From NCBI GenBank assembly GCA_020205615.1, contig CM035171.1:4322267-4386266 (forward strand): a DNA stretch of 64,000 bases, read 5' to 3'. A program made the translations under genes and the position numbers. The notes under the pieces were generated by a model. It was not told the DNA's origin. It made no database searches and was given only the letters and a program-made list of their open reading frames with translations. The stretch is from Panax quinquefolius. Lineage: Eukaryota > Streptophyta > Magnoliopsida > Apiales > Araliaceae. Numbering within the stretch: the stretch's first letter is position 1; the number at the start of each line of letters is the position of its first letter. Positions 10,254 through 23,333 of the stretch are shown here, piece after piece.

Positions 10254-12684
10254 TGTGAGACCCAGATTTTATCAATAAAGATTTAAATTTTGTCAAAATA
10301 ATTTTTTAATATTATGGTGTGAATTTGAGATAATATTATAGTTGTGGGTAGTATTTATAAATTTTGCAAAAAGTATGCACAGTGGTTATATATATATCGA
10401 TTGGTCTGGGAATATTAGGTTTAGCGGGGAATATTCGTACAACTACTCAATCATTGGTGGACCTAATGAAATTATTGTCGGATTGAAAGCGACAAAAAAT
10501 ATTTTATTGAAATAACGGCGGAAGTTTTACAAGTAGTTCTTGTTGAACTACTCGGTAGTAAAAAAAACGATGTCGTGTGGTTGCGTAGTAGTACACGGTA
10601 TTGATTATTGATGCTTATGTGAGAAGTCACTCGGTTTGATTCCATTATTGTCGATTAATAATATGAATTATTATAGCGATAATGACGTTTTGTTTTATTC
10701 AGTATTATTAACGTAATAAAAGCGAAACATCTTTTATATAAAATAGAATACTTTATTAAAGTTATTCTATAAATAGAATATATTATATTTTATTATGCAT
10801 AGTGTTGCGTAGTGTTTTGCATAGTGTTTTGCATAGTATTGCGTAGTGTTTGCATAGTAAAATGTTTTTATATAAATAGAATATATTATATTTTATTTAA
10901 AAGATTTTTCTTTAAATATGGACCGTCAGATTAAAGTAAATCAATACTGGACTAGTTTCATGGATTAATTCTTATGCATTCCATTTTCCTATAAATAGAA
11001 GCTCATTCCTTCATTATTTTCTTTACGAATTCATTGAAACTCAGAGAGAAATTATAGAGAGAAGCTATAGAGAGAAAATTATAGAAAGAAGAAGAAGAGT
11101 ATTACCTCGCTACTTCACTACTTCTATATTAGGTTCTTTTTTACGGTGAGGGTGTTATTCTTTCTTCTTGAAGAGAACTTACATTATTCCATTCATTATT
11201 ATTTACATTGGAATAACTTTTGTAAAAGTGGCATACCCTATACATAACTTCATATCTGTGGCGATACCCTATACTTGGTGAAATCCTTATGTTATTCCAT
11301 TGCTTATTATTACATTGGAATAACTTTGTATCTGTGATTTACCTATACTTGGTGACATTCTTCTATTATTACATTGGAACATCACATGCATGTGTTTTAC
11401 AGGACACTGGTTCCGCTTTTTATTATATACATTGGAACATCACATGCGTGTGTTTTACACGGGACTGGTTAAAATCTTTATCATTCTGTTGGAATATCTA
11501 TATCGTGTGTGTTTTACACCGGATCGGGTTCCATCTTTATTATTCTGTTGGAACATCACGCCGATTGTGAATTTCACGACACTGGTTCCGTTATTATTAT
11601 TACATTGGAATAACTTTTGTCATCGCAATCCGCGTGCGTGGTGATTTCTTTTGTTATTCCATTCTTTATTATACTCGGTTGGTTAAAACTTTGACTTTAT
11701 ACTCCATGAAATTAGTAGAATATCCTTGATATTTGCGTTTCATCCGAGATCTTCTCATGGAAATATTCTTACGATCATTCTTGAATTTTTTACTAACGAA
11801 ACAAATATTATGTTGACAATTTGGGCGTTAATAATTCATGGATTAAATAATTCTTGAACTTATTTTATTGAATTACTATGTCATTGTCATCATCCTCATG
11901 TTTATATTATGTTGAAAGTTATCTTTGGTTTACGTGCATAGATGAACTTAGTATGATTATGACCGAGGATCATTCGGTATAATTATGACTTGATATAAAT
12001 GATGTGACAAAAGTCCTCGGTGGCAGAATAATGCGATGATGGATAGTTTTTGGTATGATTATGACCGAGGATGATTCGGTATAGTCATGACCATTGATAA
12101 TTTGATGAAAATCCTTGGCCAAGTAGTACGGGGATGATTAGATGTGGTGGTTTATTTATTAAAAGTCTGAGTCTCGATAAAAATTGATGAAAACCTTTTA
12201 AAACCTAAAAGATAGTAGACTTTATTCTCTACTTGACTCTTTTAATGGATTGCTTATTTCACTGCATGATTAAAGCTGGTTGTCTATTGTATTTTATCGG
12301 TTTAACACTTTTGAAGGCTAATGATAATTTATTACGCATTATCTTAGTCCTAATATTTCTTCTTTGGGCTAGTTGAGCTCACCCTTTCTTTTCTTTGTTC
12401 TCTTGAAATGAGAACATGCATTTGGGGACGAGTGGGAACGTAAGTAATGGTCGAGAGGATAGCATTAGTAGTCCTCACTATTACGTGAAATAGTGTGATA
12501 ATAGTTGTAATGAGGACTCCTTTTGAGTTTGTATAATATCTAGTAGATAATATTTGTATTCAAACTCACGGTTTATGTCGTGATTGTACACTGACAGTTA
12601 TATTAGTAAGTTGTATTTGAATTTATGTACCATGTAAGTGGCGACCCAGAGATGGGTGGCGTGTACCTAATTTGGAGGCGTCGC
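10254..12684 (+). repeat. 5' LTR of the 10.3-18.9 kb element
   Basis: Starts TGTGAGACCC and ends at a GTCGCG that corresponds to the GTCACA end of related LTRs. It carries a TATAAATA promoter box, an AGAGAGAAATTATAGAGAGA leader, several ACATTGGAATAAC repeats (11.2-11.6 kb), and a minisatellite-like zone with ATGATTATGACCGAGGAT (11.9-12.1 kb). Many short ORFs across it are not genes. Confidence 0.85.
10990..10997 (+). promoter_or_regulatory. LTR TATA box
   Basis: TATAAATA in the context TTCCTATAAATAGAAGCTC. The same box recurs at 17156-17163 and 19001-19008 in the related LTRs, and in reverse at 32921-32929. A purine-rich AGAGAG leader follows within about 60 bp, as expected for the start of the retroelement transcript. 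Confidence 0.65.
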
Positions 12685-12687
12685 GGT

Positions 12688-12700
12688 TGGTATCGAGCTT
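12688..12700 (+). other. primer-binding site, initiator-Met tRNA type
   Basis: TGGTATCGAGCTT directly after the 5' LTR. The plant initiator-Met site is TGGTATCAGAGC, and the copy at 39701 has it intact. Here the CAG reads CG, one of the recurrent CAG/CTG discrepancies of this window. Confidence 0.7.
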
Positions 12701-12879
12701 AGGATATGATCCACGGCTAAAGATTTTGAGATAAGAACTAGGAGGGAGAGATGGGAATTCATTTCATTAGTATGACCTACCTAAGTTTATTTGGTATTTA
12801 ATTGGCTCATCAAAGAATATAGGATAATTTGTTAAATGTCAATTAACCCTTGTTTTGTGTTGTGATGTTTGAGAATGGC

Positions 12880-14040
12880 ATCTGAAAATAAGTTGAGAGA
12901 TAAGCAATGAAGTTTAAACATGAGAGTGTTGATTTATAAATTTCAAACAAAAGGTAACGACCAACAACACGATAATAATAATCATTTGGTGGAAAATTCT
13001 AGAATTGGTGGGCCCCACTTGTGGTTATCGAACAATGATAACCATCAAATGGGGAAATTATCATAGTAGCTAAAGAATGGTAACCACTTCGGTTGTAATC
13101 ATGGCAAAGATAATAGAAGTGGAAATTTCAAGAAGAAGGTCATTTAGCTCGATTTTTGTCGTATAGTGAAGTCTTTGAGTCCAATTTGGGATAGTGGCAC
13201 CAAAAGGCGGATCTGGACAAAACAAAATCGGTGGTTTGAGGAAGAATTATTTTTTTAGTAATGATGACTTTCTTCAAAAGTGGGTAACTTGACGAAGTTA
13301 GCGGGTTAGTTAATTATAAATTATTCATGAAGTCTATACCTTATTAGATCTGGTTCTACCCATTCTTTTATCTCTCTTGCTTTGCGTTCAAGCGTTTAAA
13401 TTTGACTCGTGGAGAAATTAGACTTTGATTTATCTATTGAAACCGTTGGGAGAAACCTTCACGTTATCTCCACTATTGTTTATTAATCTTGTTGTTTCAA
13501 ATAAACACTTTCACGATTACATCTATCTTATCTCTTTGAAAATACTTGCCTTTGAGGTAATTTTTGAAGAAACGATTGATTAACTACTCATTATTCTTTT
13601 TGTAAGGTTGTTTAGCTATTTTCATATTCCTAACCTTAAATGATGATATTATGAATATCGAATTCAAAGTAACCAAATCCTAAAGTTAATATCTTTGTTA
13701 TATCAAGCCATAAGTAAAGAGCCCGATCCTTTCGTTGTTGACTTCCTTGTGTGGAATGCTGAGAAGCCGGACTTTTCGTAAGCGACGTCATGGTATTTGA
13801 AGATGGCAAGTTGATAGGTATCATTGTTGTGGTGTTATCGAGGTTAAGGGATGAAGAAGTCACAGAAGATAGGTATTAATGTGACGTCTATCCAAGTCTT
13901 GGAATATTGATTGAAAATGTGATTTTGAATGATATTTCTATCATTAATAAATTTCTTGGCGTATTCTTGAAGACTTCCTAGCCTACCTAGAGCGTGAAAT
14001 CGAATTTTGTATTGACCCAAGGTTTTACAAAAACCCATTT
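12880..14040 (+). pseudogene. gag and protease remnants of the 10.3-18.9 kb element
   Basis: ATGGCATCTGAAAATAAG at about 12887 may be the old gag start. Most of gag is gone. From 13300 to 13420 the sequence parallels 41100-41220 and 45820-45940, the protease segment with a TLLDLGSTHSFIS-like reading. From 13620 to 14040 it parallels the stretch between protease and RT in the other Tekay copies, ending in a LPPxxEIEFCIDP-like reading. The order is kept but frames are broken everywhere, and RT, RNase H and integrase are absent. Confidence 0.6.
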
Positions 14041-15200
14041 CTTAAACCCTCAAATATTTCTTCAACTAAAAGGATTCATTTACGTGGATTATGATGAAAG
14101 TCATAATAAAAGTATAGAACTAATAAAAATCATGTGATGTATGAAGTATTAGTAGTAAGTTTTATGATGAGTTATGTTGGTTAGTATGTGAAAACATGAA
14201 AGTTTCTTAGAAATCACAAAGAGTTGAAAATCAAATTTTAGTGAAAAAGCGTAACATGAAATTCAATTGACCATATCTCCTATTATATTTTGAATTTTGA
14301 ATGTGGTCAAGTCCTAGAGTTAGATCTATGAGTTACCTAACTAATCCAAGTGGAATTACTGGAAAAGGTGTTGTAGATTTTGTGTGGACTGATTTTAGCA
14401 AAGGGTGCAAAGCTGCAAAAACCGAAAAAGCTTCTGCCATGATTTTAGAGAGGCTGTTTCGGCCACTTAAATTATGAGAAAAATTCTGGCCTTTTGGGAC
14501 ATGAAAGTATATGGTATAAAGTATCTCCTGTCCAAAAATGAGCTCATTCGACATAAAATGAGCAAGTTATGACTATTTCAATATTTAGGTTTTTACGATG
14601 AAAATGCTATAACGAGTTCTATAACTCCGATGACCATGAAATTTAAACTGGAAGCTCATGTTAACATGTGTAAGGTCCTGTCAAGATTTGGGAATTTTGG
14701 AGTTAACCTTGAGGTAGTTAATTTCTTAAGGAATTAATTTGAAATTGATTTTTGAAAAATAGTAAATGAATTTTAAAATTCGAGAAAAATATATTTTCAT
14801 TATGGGACTATATTATGCTAAATTCCAGAAAAGAAATATTTTTGGGACTGATTTGGTATTTTTCATGAAAATAGTTTAATTACGAACATATGAGTTAAAT
14901 ATGTTATGTGAAAGTATGAAAAGTTGAAAATAGGATTTTATGGCTAAAGAATCCTATATAGAGTATATGCATATTTTTGAGAGATTTGATAATTGGTGAT
15001 GATATCTTATGAGTATGGCATTTTTGAATGATTAAATGCATTATATGGTAAAAGCGTAAACAATTAAGATAAATTGTTTATAAATTTAAGAAGTGATTAA
15101 AATATTGTTATAATATTAATGATATTAGATTATGAGATTATTAAGTGATTGATAACATGGGGATATTCTTGAATCCTGGATAAATTATATTATAAATGTT
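14041..15200. repeat. inserted repeat of another family, related in inverted orientation to 63246-64000
   Basis: This interrupts the pol remnant. Bases about 14180-14940 match the reverse complement of 63246-64000 closely, including GAATTCCACTTGGATTAGTT-like and CCATATACTTTCATGTCCC-like stretches. No protein motif is visible. The base composition and short motifs resemble a retroelement LTR, but no TG..CA ends or target duplication could be fixed, so it may be a fragment. Confidence 0.6.
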
Positions 15201-15354
15201 TAATATTTATCCTTTATCTCATTTGATTGATTCTTTATATCATTATCCTCGTGCTTATATTATGTTGAAAGTCATACGTGGCTGTAGTGATAGATGGACT
15301 TGGTATGATTATGACTAGAGGATTGTTTGGTATAATCATAATCATAATTAGTAA

Positions 15355-15950
15355 TTGAAAACACAATTATCTTTGGCCGTAGTGCATGGATAATTTGTGG
15401 TCGTGATCTTAATGAATACACAATTATCTTTGGTAGTAGTGCATGGATAATTTGTGGTCGTGATATTAATGAATACACAATTATCTTTGGCCAGTAGTGC
15501 ATGGATAATTTGTGGTCGTGATCTTAATGAATACACAATTATCTTTGGCCGTAGTGCATGGATAATTTGTGGTCGTGATCTTATTGAATACACAATTATC
15601 TTTTCAGTAGTAGTGCATGGATAATTTGTGGTCGTGATCTTAATGAATACACAATTATCTTTGGTAGTAGTGCATGGATAATTTGTGGTCGTGATACTAA
15701 TGAATACACAATTATCTTTGGTAGTAGTGCATGGATAATTTGTGGTCGTGATCTTAATGAATACACGATTATCTTTGGTAGTAGTGCATGGATAATTTGT
15801 GGTCGTGATCTTAATGAATACACGATTATCTTTGGTAGTAGTGCATGGATAATTTGTGGTCGTGATCTTAATGAATACACGATTATCTTTGGTAGTAGTA
15901 GTGCATGGATAATTACGTGGTGGTCGTGATACTAATGAATATCCTTGGCT
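15355..15950. repeat. minisatellite, 57-59 bp unit, about ten copies
   Basis: Each unit has CACAATTATCTTTGG, a variable few bases, TAGTAGTGCATGGATAATTT and GTGGTCGTGATCTTAATGAA. Copies are nearly identical except at the bases between TTTGG and GTGCATGG, which read GCCGTA, TAGTA, GCCAGTA and similar. Shorter, more diverged units of the same type occur in the LTRs (for example 16.0-16.3, 35.0-35.15, 38.8-39.15, 44.7-45.05 and 51.1-51.2 kb). The repeated peptide read from the minus strand is an artefact of the array. Confidence 0.9.
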
Positions 15951-16339
15951 TAAGAATAGTGCGGGGATGATTCGATGATATGGATTAATTATTGAAATTT
16001 GAGTCTCGTGAATGAAATATTAATTCATGGATGTGGTAAAAGTCATCTTTGGTAGTAGTGCATTGATAGACTTGGTATGATTATGACCACGGATTATTCT
16101 AAGTATAATCATGATAGTAATTGAAAAACACGAATATCCTTGCCGATGGTCATGGATAATTCATGATTGTGATACTATTAAGCTAAGTCTCGATTATTAT
16201 TGGTTTTATGAGTTATATATCTTTGGCTTTGTAGTGCAAAAGATGAATTGTTAATAAATATCTTTGGCTGTAGTAGTGAAGATGAATTGTTAATGAATAT
16301 CTTTGGCGGATTACGAAGATGAATTTAATATTTTTAACA

Positions 16340-16418
16340 ATAAAGGTATTCAAGGTATCCTCACCTCTTTATCATACCAGTACGCCCTAATTTCGATGAA
16401 ATTCCATAAGAGGGAGAT
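16340..16418 (+). other. end of pol and polypurine tract before the 3' LTR
   Basis: GGTATCCTCACCTCTTTATC parallels the last codons of the Tekay polyprotein (ARYPHLF in the copies at 42.7 and 49.1 kb). It is followed by AATTCCATAAGAGGGAGAT and the LTR start. The purine tract would prime plus-strand DNA synthesis. Confidence 0.65.
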
Positions 16419-18852
16419 TGTGAGACCCCTGATTTTATCAATAAAGATTTAAATTTTGTCAAAATAATTTTTAATATTATGGTGTGAATTTGAGATAATA
16501 TTATAGTTGTGGGTAGTATTTATAAATTTTTTGCAAAGTATGCAAGTGGTTATATTATATTCGATTGGTCGGGGAATATTCGGTTTAGCGAGGGAATATT
16601 CGTACAACGGCTCAATCATTGGTGGACCCCCTAGCGTAATTATTGTCGGATTGAGAAAAGCGACAAAAATATTTTATTGAAATAACGGCGGAAGTTTTAT
16701 CGTGGTTCTTGTTGAACTACTTTCGGTAGTAAAAGTACGATGTCGTGTGGTTGCATAGTAGCATTACGGTATTGATTATTGATGCTTATGTGAAGTCACT
16801 CGGTTTGATTCCATTATTCACGATTAATAATATGAATTATTATAGCGATAATGACGTTTTGTTTTATTCGTATTATTAGCGTAATAAAAGCGAAACATCT
16901 TTTATATAAAATAGAATACTTTATTAAAGTTATTACATAAATAGAATATATTATATTTTATTATGCATAGTGTTGCATAGTGTTTTGCATAGTGTTTTGC
17001 ATAGTATTGCATAGTGTTTGCATAGTAAAATATTTTTATATAAATAGAATATATTATATTTTATTTAAAAGATTTTTCTTTAAATATGGACCGTCGATTA
17101 AAAGTAAATCAATCTGGACCGTTCATGGATTAGAATTCTTATGCATTCCATTTTCCTATAAATAGAAGCTCATTCCTTCATTATTTTCTTACTTAATTCA
17201 TTGAAACTCTAGAGAGAGAGAAATTATAGAGAGAAGCTATAGAGAGAAAATTATAGAAAGAAGAAGAGTATTCTGCTACTTCACTACTTCTATATTAGGT
17301 TCTTTTTTTACGGTAGAGGGTGTTATTCTTTCTTCTTGAAGAGAACTTACATTATTCCATTCATTATTATTACATTGGAATAACTTTTGTAAAAGTGGCA
17401 TACCCTATACATAACTTTGTATACGCCAGCATACCCTATATTTGGTGAAATCCTTATGTTATTCCATTGCTTATTATTACATTGGAATAACTTTGTATCT
17501 GTGGTTTTACCCTATACTTGGTGACATTCATTTTATTATTACATTTGGAACATCACATACGTGTGTTTTACAGGACTTTGGTTCCGCTTTTTATTATTAC
17601 ATTGGAACATCACATGCATGTGTTTTACAGGACTTTGGTTAAAATCTTTATCATTACATTGGAATATCCTATCTGTGTGTTTACACACGGATCAGTTCCA
17701 TCTTTATTATTACTGTTGGAACATCACAGCCGATTGTGAATTTCAATTCGACTGGTTCCGTTATTATTATTACATTGGAATAACACATACTATCACAATA
17801 CCGCATGCATGGTGATTTCTTTTGTTATTCCATTCTTTATTATACTCGGTTGGTTAAAACTTTGACTTCTATACTCCATGAAATTAGTAGAATATCCTTG
17901 ATATTTGCGTTTCATCGAAGATCTTCTCATGGAAATATTCTTACGATCATTCTTGAATTTTACTCTACGAAACAGTATTATGTTGACAATTTGGACGTTA
18001 ATAATTCATGGATTAAATAATTCTTGAACTTGTTTTATTGAATTACTATGTCATTGTCATCATCCTCATGTTTATATTATGTTGAAAGTTATCTTTGGCT
18101 TACGTGCATAGATGAACTTAGTATGATTATGACCAGGGATCATTCGGTATAATCATGACTTGATAGAAAATGATGTGACAAAAGTCCTCGGTGGCCTGTG
18201 TAATGCAATGATGGATAGTTTTTGGTATGATTATGACCGGGGTGATTCGGTATAGTCATGACCATTGATAATTTGATGAAAATCCTTGGCCAGTAGTGCA
18301 GGGATGATTAGATGTGGTGGTTTATTTATTAAGTCGAGTCTCGGTGATAAAAATTGATGAAAACCTTTTAAAACCTAAAAGATAGTAGACTTTATTCTCT
18401 ACTTGACTCTTTTAATGGATTGCTTATTCATTGCAGTTAAAACTGGTTGTCTATTGTATTTTATCGGTTTAACACTTTGTTGAAGGCTAATGATAATTTA
18501 TTTCGCATTATCTTAGTCCTAATATTTCTTCTTTGGGCTAGTTGAGCTCACCCTTTCTTTCTTTGTTCTCTTGAAATGAGAACCTAATTTTGGGATGAGT
18601 CGGGGAGCGAAGTAATGGTCCGGAGGATAGCATTAGTAGTCCTCACTATTACGTGAAATAGTGTGATAATAGTTGTAATGAGGACTCCTTTTGAGTTTGT
18701 ATAATATCTAGTAGATAATATTTGTATTCAAACTCATGATTTTATGTAAGTATTGTATACAGCAGTTATATTAGTAAGTTGTATTTGAATTTATGTACCA
18801 TGTAAGTGGCGACCCAAGATGGGTGGCGTATACCTAATTTTGGGGGCGTCAC
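16419..18852 (+). repeat. 3' LTR of the 10.3-18.9 kb element
   Basis: Direct repeat of 10254-12684 with the same TGTGAGACCC start, TATA box (17156), ACATTGGAATAAC repeats and GGGTGGCGTATACC end. The length of about 2.43 kb matches the 5' LTR. Differences from the 5' LTR are mostly small and clustered. Confidence 0.85.
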
Positions 18853-20712
18853 GGTTGCATAATGTTTGTATAGTAAAATGTTTTATATAAATAGAATATA
18901 TTATATTTTATTTAAAAGATTTTGCTTTAAATATGGACCGTCGATTAAAGTAAATAAAACTGGACCGTTCATGGATTAATTACTATGCATTCTATTTTTC
19001 TATAAATAGAAGCTCATTCCTTCATTATTTTCTTACGAATTCTTTGAAACTCTACAGAGAGAGAAACTATAGAGAGAAAAAAGAAAAGTATTACTCGCTA
19101 CTTCACTTTTGCCAATATTCAGGTTCTTCTAAGGTAAGGGATATTATTTGTTGTTGTTCGTAAGGGGTGTTATTCTTTCTTATTCATGAAGAGAACTTAC
19201 ATTATTCCATTCATTATTATTCATTGGAATAACTCAGTAAAAGTGGCATACCCTATACATAACCTCGTTTATCAAGATACCCTATACTTGGTGAAATCCT
19301 TATATTATTCTATTTTATTTATTCAGTTGGAATAACTGTATCTGTGAATCCCTATATACTTGGTGATCTTCTTACATTATTCCATTCTTTATTATTCTAT
19401 TGGAATATCACATGCTCGTGTGTTTTACAGGACTGGTTCCATTGTTTATTATTCCGCATTTTTTATTACATTTGGAATATCCATGTCGTGTGTTTTACAG
19501 GACTCGGTTCCATTGTTTATTATTCAAAGCATTTATTATTCTCTTGGATCATCCTATCGATTGTGAATTTCACACGACTCGGTTAAGATTATTATTATTA
19601 CATTGGAATAACTCGCATACATCGATCTAATCGCATGCATGGTGATTTCTTTTGTTATTTCATTCTTAATTATACCCGGTTAGTTAAAACTTTGACTTCT
19701 ATACTCCATGAAATTAGTAGAATATCCTTGATATTTGTGTTTCATCCAAAGATCTTTTCATGGAAATATTCTTACGATCATTCTTGAATTTTACTCTACA
19801 AAAACAAAAGATTATCATGTTGACAATTTGGGCGTTAATAATTCTGGATAAAATAATTCTTGAACTTGTTTTATTGAATTCTTATATCATTCATCATCCT
19901 CTCGTATTTATATTATGTTGAAAGTTATCTTTTGCTTAACGTCATGCGTAGATGAACTTAGTATGATTATGACCGAGGGTTCATTCGATCATTATAATCT
20001 GGCTTGATATAAATGATGTGACAAAAAGTCCTCATTGAATTCTTATTGTCATTGTAATCATGCGATGATGGATAGTTTTGGTATGATTATGACCGGGGTG
20101 ATTCGATATAGTCATGAGCATTGATAATTTGATGAAAATCCTTGACCGTAGTGCGAGGGATGATTAGATATTGTGGTTTATTCATTAAAGCGAGTCTTAG
20201 TGATAAAAATTGATGAAAACCTTTTAAAACCTAAAAGATAGTAGACTTTATTTTCTACTTGACTCTTTTAATGGATTGCATATTCACGCAGATTAAATGG
20301 TTGTCTATTGTATTTTATCGGTTTAACATTGTTGAAGACTATTGATAATTTATTACGTATTATCATAGTTATAATATTTCTTCTTTGGGCTAGTTGAGCT
20401 CACCCTTCTTTCTTTTCTTCATTCTCTTGAAATGAGAATATAAATTTGGGACGAGTGGGGAGCAGAGTAATGGTCCGGAGGATAGCATTAGTAGTCCTCA
20501 TTATTCGGTGAAATAGTGTGATAATAAATGTAATGAGGACTCTCTTGAGTATGGATATTGTCTAAATGACAATATTCCTATTAGAACTCTCGGTTTATGT
20601 ATTGTATCGTATGTTACCGCGACGGATGTATAATTAAGTTTGTATTTGAATTTATGTACCCAGTGTAAGTGGCGACCCAAGATGGGTGACGTATACCTAA
20701 TTTTGGGCGTCG
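18853..20712 (+). repeat. right piece of the interrupted Tekay-like LTR
   Basis: Starts inside the LTR sequence (GCATAATGTTTGTATAGTAA) and continues to a regular LTR end, ATACCTAATTTTGGGCGTCG then CA at about 20712. It completes the LTR whose left piece is 9878-10253. It is more diverged from the two inner LTRs than those are from each other, as expected for the older host LTR. Confidence 0.75.
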
Positions 20713-21129
20713 CATGAAAGTATCTTGACCCTACTTCCACTTTCGCTACCTTTGTTTGCCCATGGCCATCATCCGAGTTCCATCCTCATTAATGACATGC
20801 GCAGAAAGGTGGCGTACACGTGAGTCAACTATCACTTGGTATAATGATTACTAATCAAAGTTGGATTAAGTGACAATTTGTATAATGGGCCTACCAATTC
20901 AATGACTAAGCCCAAATAATGGAAATGACCCAAATGACCGGATCCAACCGAAAGGACCCAATGAAATAATTAAATGGCTGGACCCAAAACCATTGGACCA
21001 ACCAGACTAAGCGAAACGATCCAAGGAAGGGTTTTATTAAGTGTCCTAATAATAAAAAAAAAGGATTACTACCAACAGTTTCATTTGTGGTTTACGTGGC
21101 AAGTATTTATTTCCTTTTCTTATGAGAAA
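20713..21129. other. intergenic stretch, no gene seen
   Basis: Unremarkable sequence with no long open frame. It contains a run of short ACCCAAATGACC/GGACCCAAAAC-type repeats at 20910-21005. No promoter, RNA gene or element end is recognised. Confidence 0.4.
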
Positions 21130-21419
21130 TACTCCCTCCCTCCAAATTACCCGTCTTAAATATTTTATTATCATATTTTTTATCGTATTTAATCTCCTAA
21201 TTCTTTTTTAAAATAATAAAATAGAGATGAGAGAATGGAAAAGATGGTATGATTATGCTTCTAATATCAAAATAAATAGTATTACTTTTTAAATTTATGT
21301 CATCTTGTTTTCAGTAATTATTTTTTAAAATTATATGAGAGTAGTATAGAAAAAATAAGATAAATAATAACTTTAAAAAAAAACTAAGATAAATAAACTT
21401 GAGCTGACCGGAGGGAGTA
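21130..21419. mobile_element. Stowaway-type MITE (Tc1/mariner family)
   Basis: A 290-bp AT-rich segment bounded by TACTCCCTCC on the left and GGAGGGAGTA on the right. The CTCCCTCC inverted ends with TA on both sides are the hallmark of plant Stowaway MITEs, mobilised by mariner-like transposases. No ORF is present, as expected. Confidence 0.8.
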
Positions 21420-23333
21420 ATTAACATGGCCTACAGGTTTTTCTTTCTTTCCTTCCAATTGTTTGTTTTCAAACACCTTGAAGACACTACTGACTCATGC
21501 ACGAGGGTCATCTTTCCCTCAGGTGGGCAGCTAGAGCCTCTGTAGCTGCTGCTGCCGCTTCTTCTTCTTCTTCTTCTTTTTTAAATTTAAATGGATTTAA
21601 TTATGTGAGACCCAAAATTTAAAACTCCACTGAATTTGTAAATTTAGATCAACTGTAACACTCTCTTCTCCAAAAAGAAAAGGAAGTCGTATAAATTAAC
21701 AAAAATAATAAAGGAAGTCGCACAAATTATAATCAATTTCAAAATAAATAAATAAAGTACTATTAACTTTAAAATATTTAATAATTAATCATTCATAAAT
21801 ATTGAATTAAATATAAATCTTCAAAAAAATTTACATTAATCAAAACTTAAAATCAAATAAACTTATTAGGTCAAAGGTATTTCTTTTTACACGAAATCCT
21901 AAATCGCCCCTGCAAATATGTCGGGAAAAAAAACACAACATGAGCTAATTGTCTAGTACGGATATAGAGCTACATAAATATACTACAATATATAATAAAA
22001 ATCAAAAGAGTTGAATGAATGAGCGAATACGAATTATAAATGAATTATACACGTATCAAAAATAGTGAGACTGGAATAGATGATGAACACTGTCAAACGA
22101 ACAACTATAGTTAAAAGGATCCAAAACAAGATAAGACTGAATCAAATTTTTATAAGGTAACAATTTCATACTGAGCTCAAATATAAATAGCAAAAGTCTA
22201 ACAAAATACATCGATACCATGATGTATGCAAATCAAACCGGATAATATGCACGACACAAACGTTACTAATCCTCCAAACAAATCAAATACTGGGTCGACC
22301 TATGCATATCCTGAACAAACTTATCAAATGGTCAAAGCTCACAGCCAGAGTAAAATACAAAAGGATACGTCATGGACTGATCACATTGCCACAGATGATG
22401 TCATGCCACGGTGTCAATAGGACATATATGTGGTACCCCAACAATTGGTTAACTCGAGTATACCATAAGTTTCAAACTACAAATGTAAGCTGAAAGGGTT
22501 TAAATCACAAGACATACATAATTATTTTCAAATGATATCGAATTATTCAAAATACAAACATACTCATTTGTCTCAAGATATCAATACAAAAAATAACTCC
22601 CGAATATCAACGAAAATATACAAATAAGATCTCAAACGAATAATGTCTCAAAACTCAATTTGTTCAAATGACGAATTATAACATAACTGATATATGGAAT
22701 TAAACCACAATCAAAAAACGAAGTACGAAATCCATACTTGATAATCAAATCCACGTATAGCACACTCCAATAAATCTTAACCACGGCCAACACCAACGAT
22801 ATTAAATATGAAATCTTAATCACCACCTAAACATATTTACCCCAAATTAAATATACAATTCGAACTAATAATTTTAAAACACTTCTAACATATTCAATAC
22901 CTTTAATTAATTATTCACCTTAGATCACTATTAATACTCAAACTATAAAAATTAATAAAAAAAAATCAAGAAATCTTAAAACTCGAATATGACAAACTAT
23001 TCTTAAGAGCACAGTTCATTGTATTGATCATATCAATATGATTTTATAATTATTTTATAAATTAAATAATTTTAACAGAAACTAGACTTCAAATACTCGA
23101 TTTTAGTATCAAGAATCACCTAAATTGAATTTAAAATCAAAAATTATCCATTTTAAATATTATAATTTGTCGAAAATTCTGCTACAAAAATTCCAGATAA
23201 AGCATTTCTTAAAAAAATAAATTAAAATTATACGTTAATTTATAACGATTCAAAATTGATGATATATATATATATATATATATATATAATCCCGATCATA
23301 TGTTTACCCCTTAAAAAGTTTACCCAACATACC
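21420..23333. other. AT-rich stretch without recognisable genes; two simple repeats
   Basis: Contains a TTC run at 21557-21582 and a TA run at about 23262-23288. A TGTGAGACCC at 21605 resembles an LTR start, but I could not follow it into a known LTR. The short open frames at 22226-22493 have no recognisable motifs and lie in sequence that looks like decayed repeat. Confidence 0.4.

Larger units (their letters stand above)
10254..18852 (+). mobile_element. Tekay/Del-like Ty3/gypsy element with two 2.43-kb LTRs, internally rearranged
   Basis: The two LTRs (10254-12684 and 16419-18852) are direct repeats starting TGTGAGACCC. A Met-initiator-type primer-binding site follows the first, and a purine tract precedes the second. 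Between them only gag/protease remnants (12.7-14.0 kb) and the very last codons of pol remain. The rest is replaced by an unrelated repeat (14.04-15.2 kb) and an expanded minisatellite. It is non-autonomous. It sits inside an older LTR of the same family (pieces at 9878-10253 and 18853-20712). I did not find a clean 5-bp target duplication. Confidence 0.8.

Noticed and set aside
11289..11644. Overlapping short ORFs in ACATTGGAATAAC-rich sequence (also 17442-17815 and 19344-19630)
   Set aside because: They lie inside LTRs, occur in several frames at once and reflect a short repeated leader motif. No known domain is present.
15272..15880. Minus-strand ORFs encoding a repeated SRPQIIHALLPKIIVYSLR peptide
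   Set aside because: The repeated peptide is just the translation of the 57-bp minisatellite. It is frame-dependent, and there is no start context or family.
15355..15950. Regularly spaced repeats that superficially look like a CRISPR array
   Set aside because: The intervals between repeat cores are also conserved, so there are no unique spacers. This is plant DNA, and the array derives from LTR sequence.
21605..21620. TGTGAGACCC as the start of another LTR
   Set aside because: The sequence after it does not follow the LTRs of this window, and no matching end or target duplication was found.
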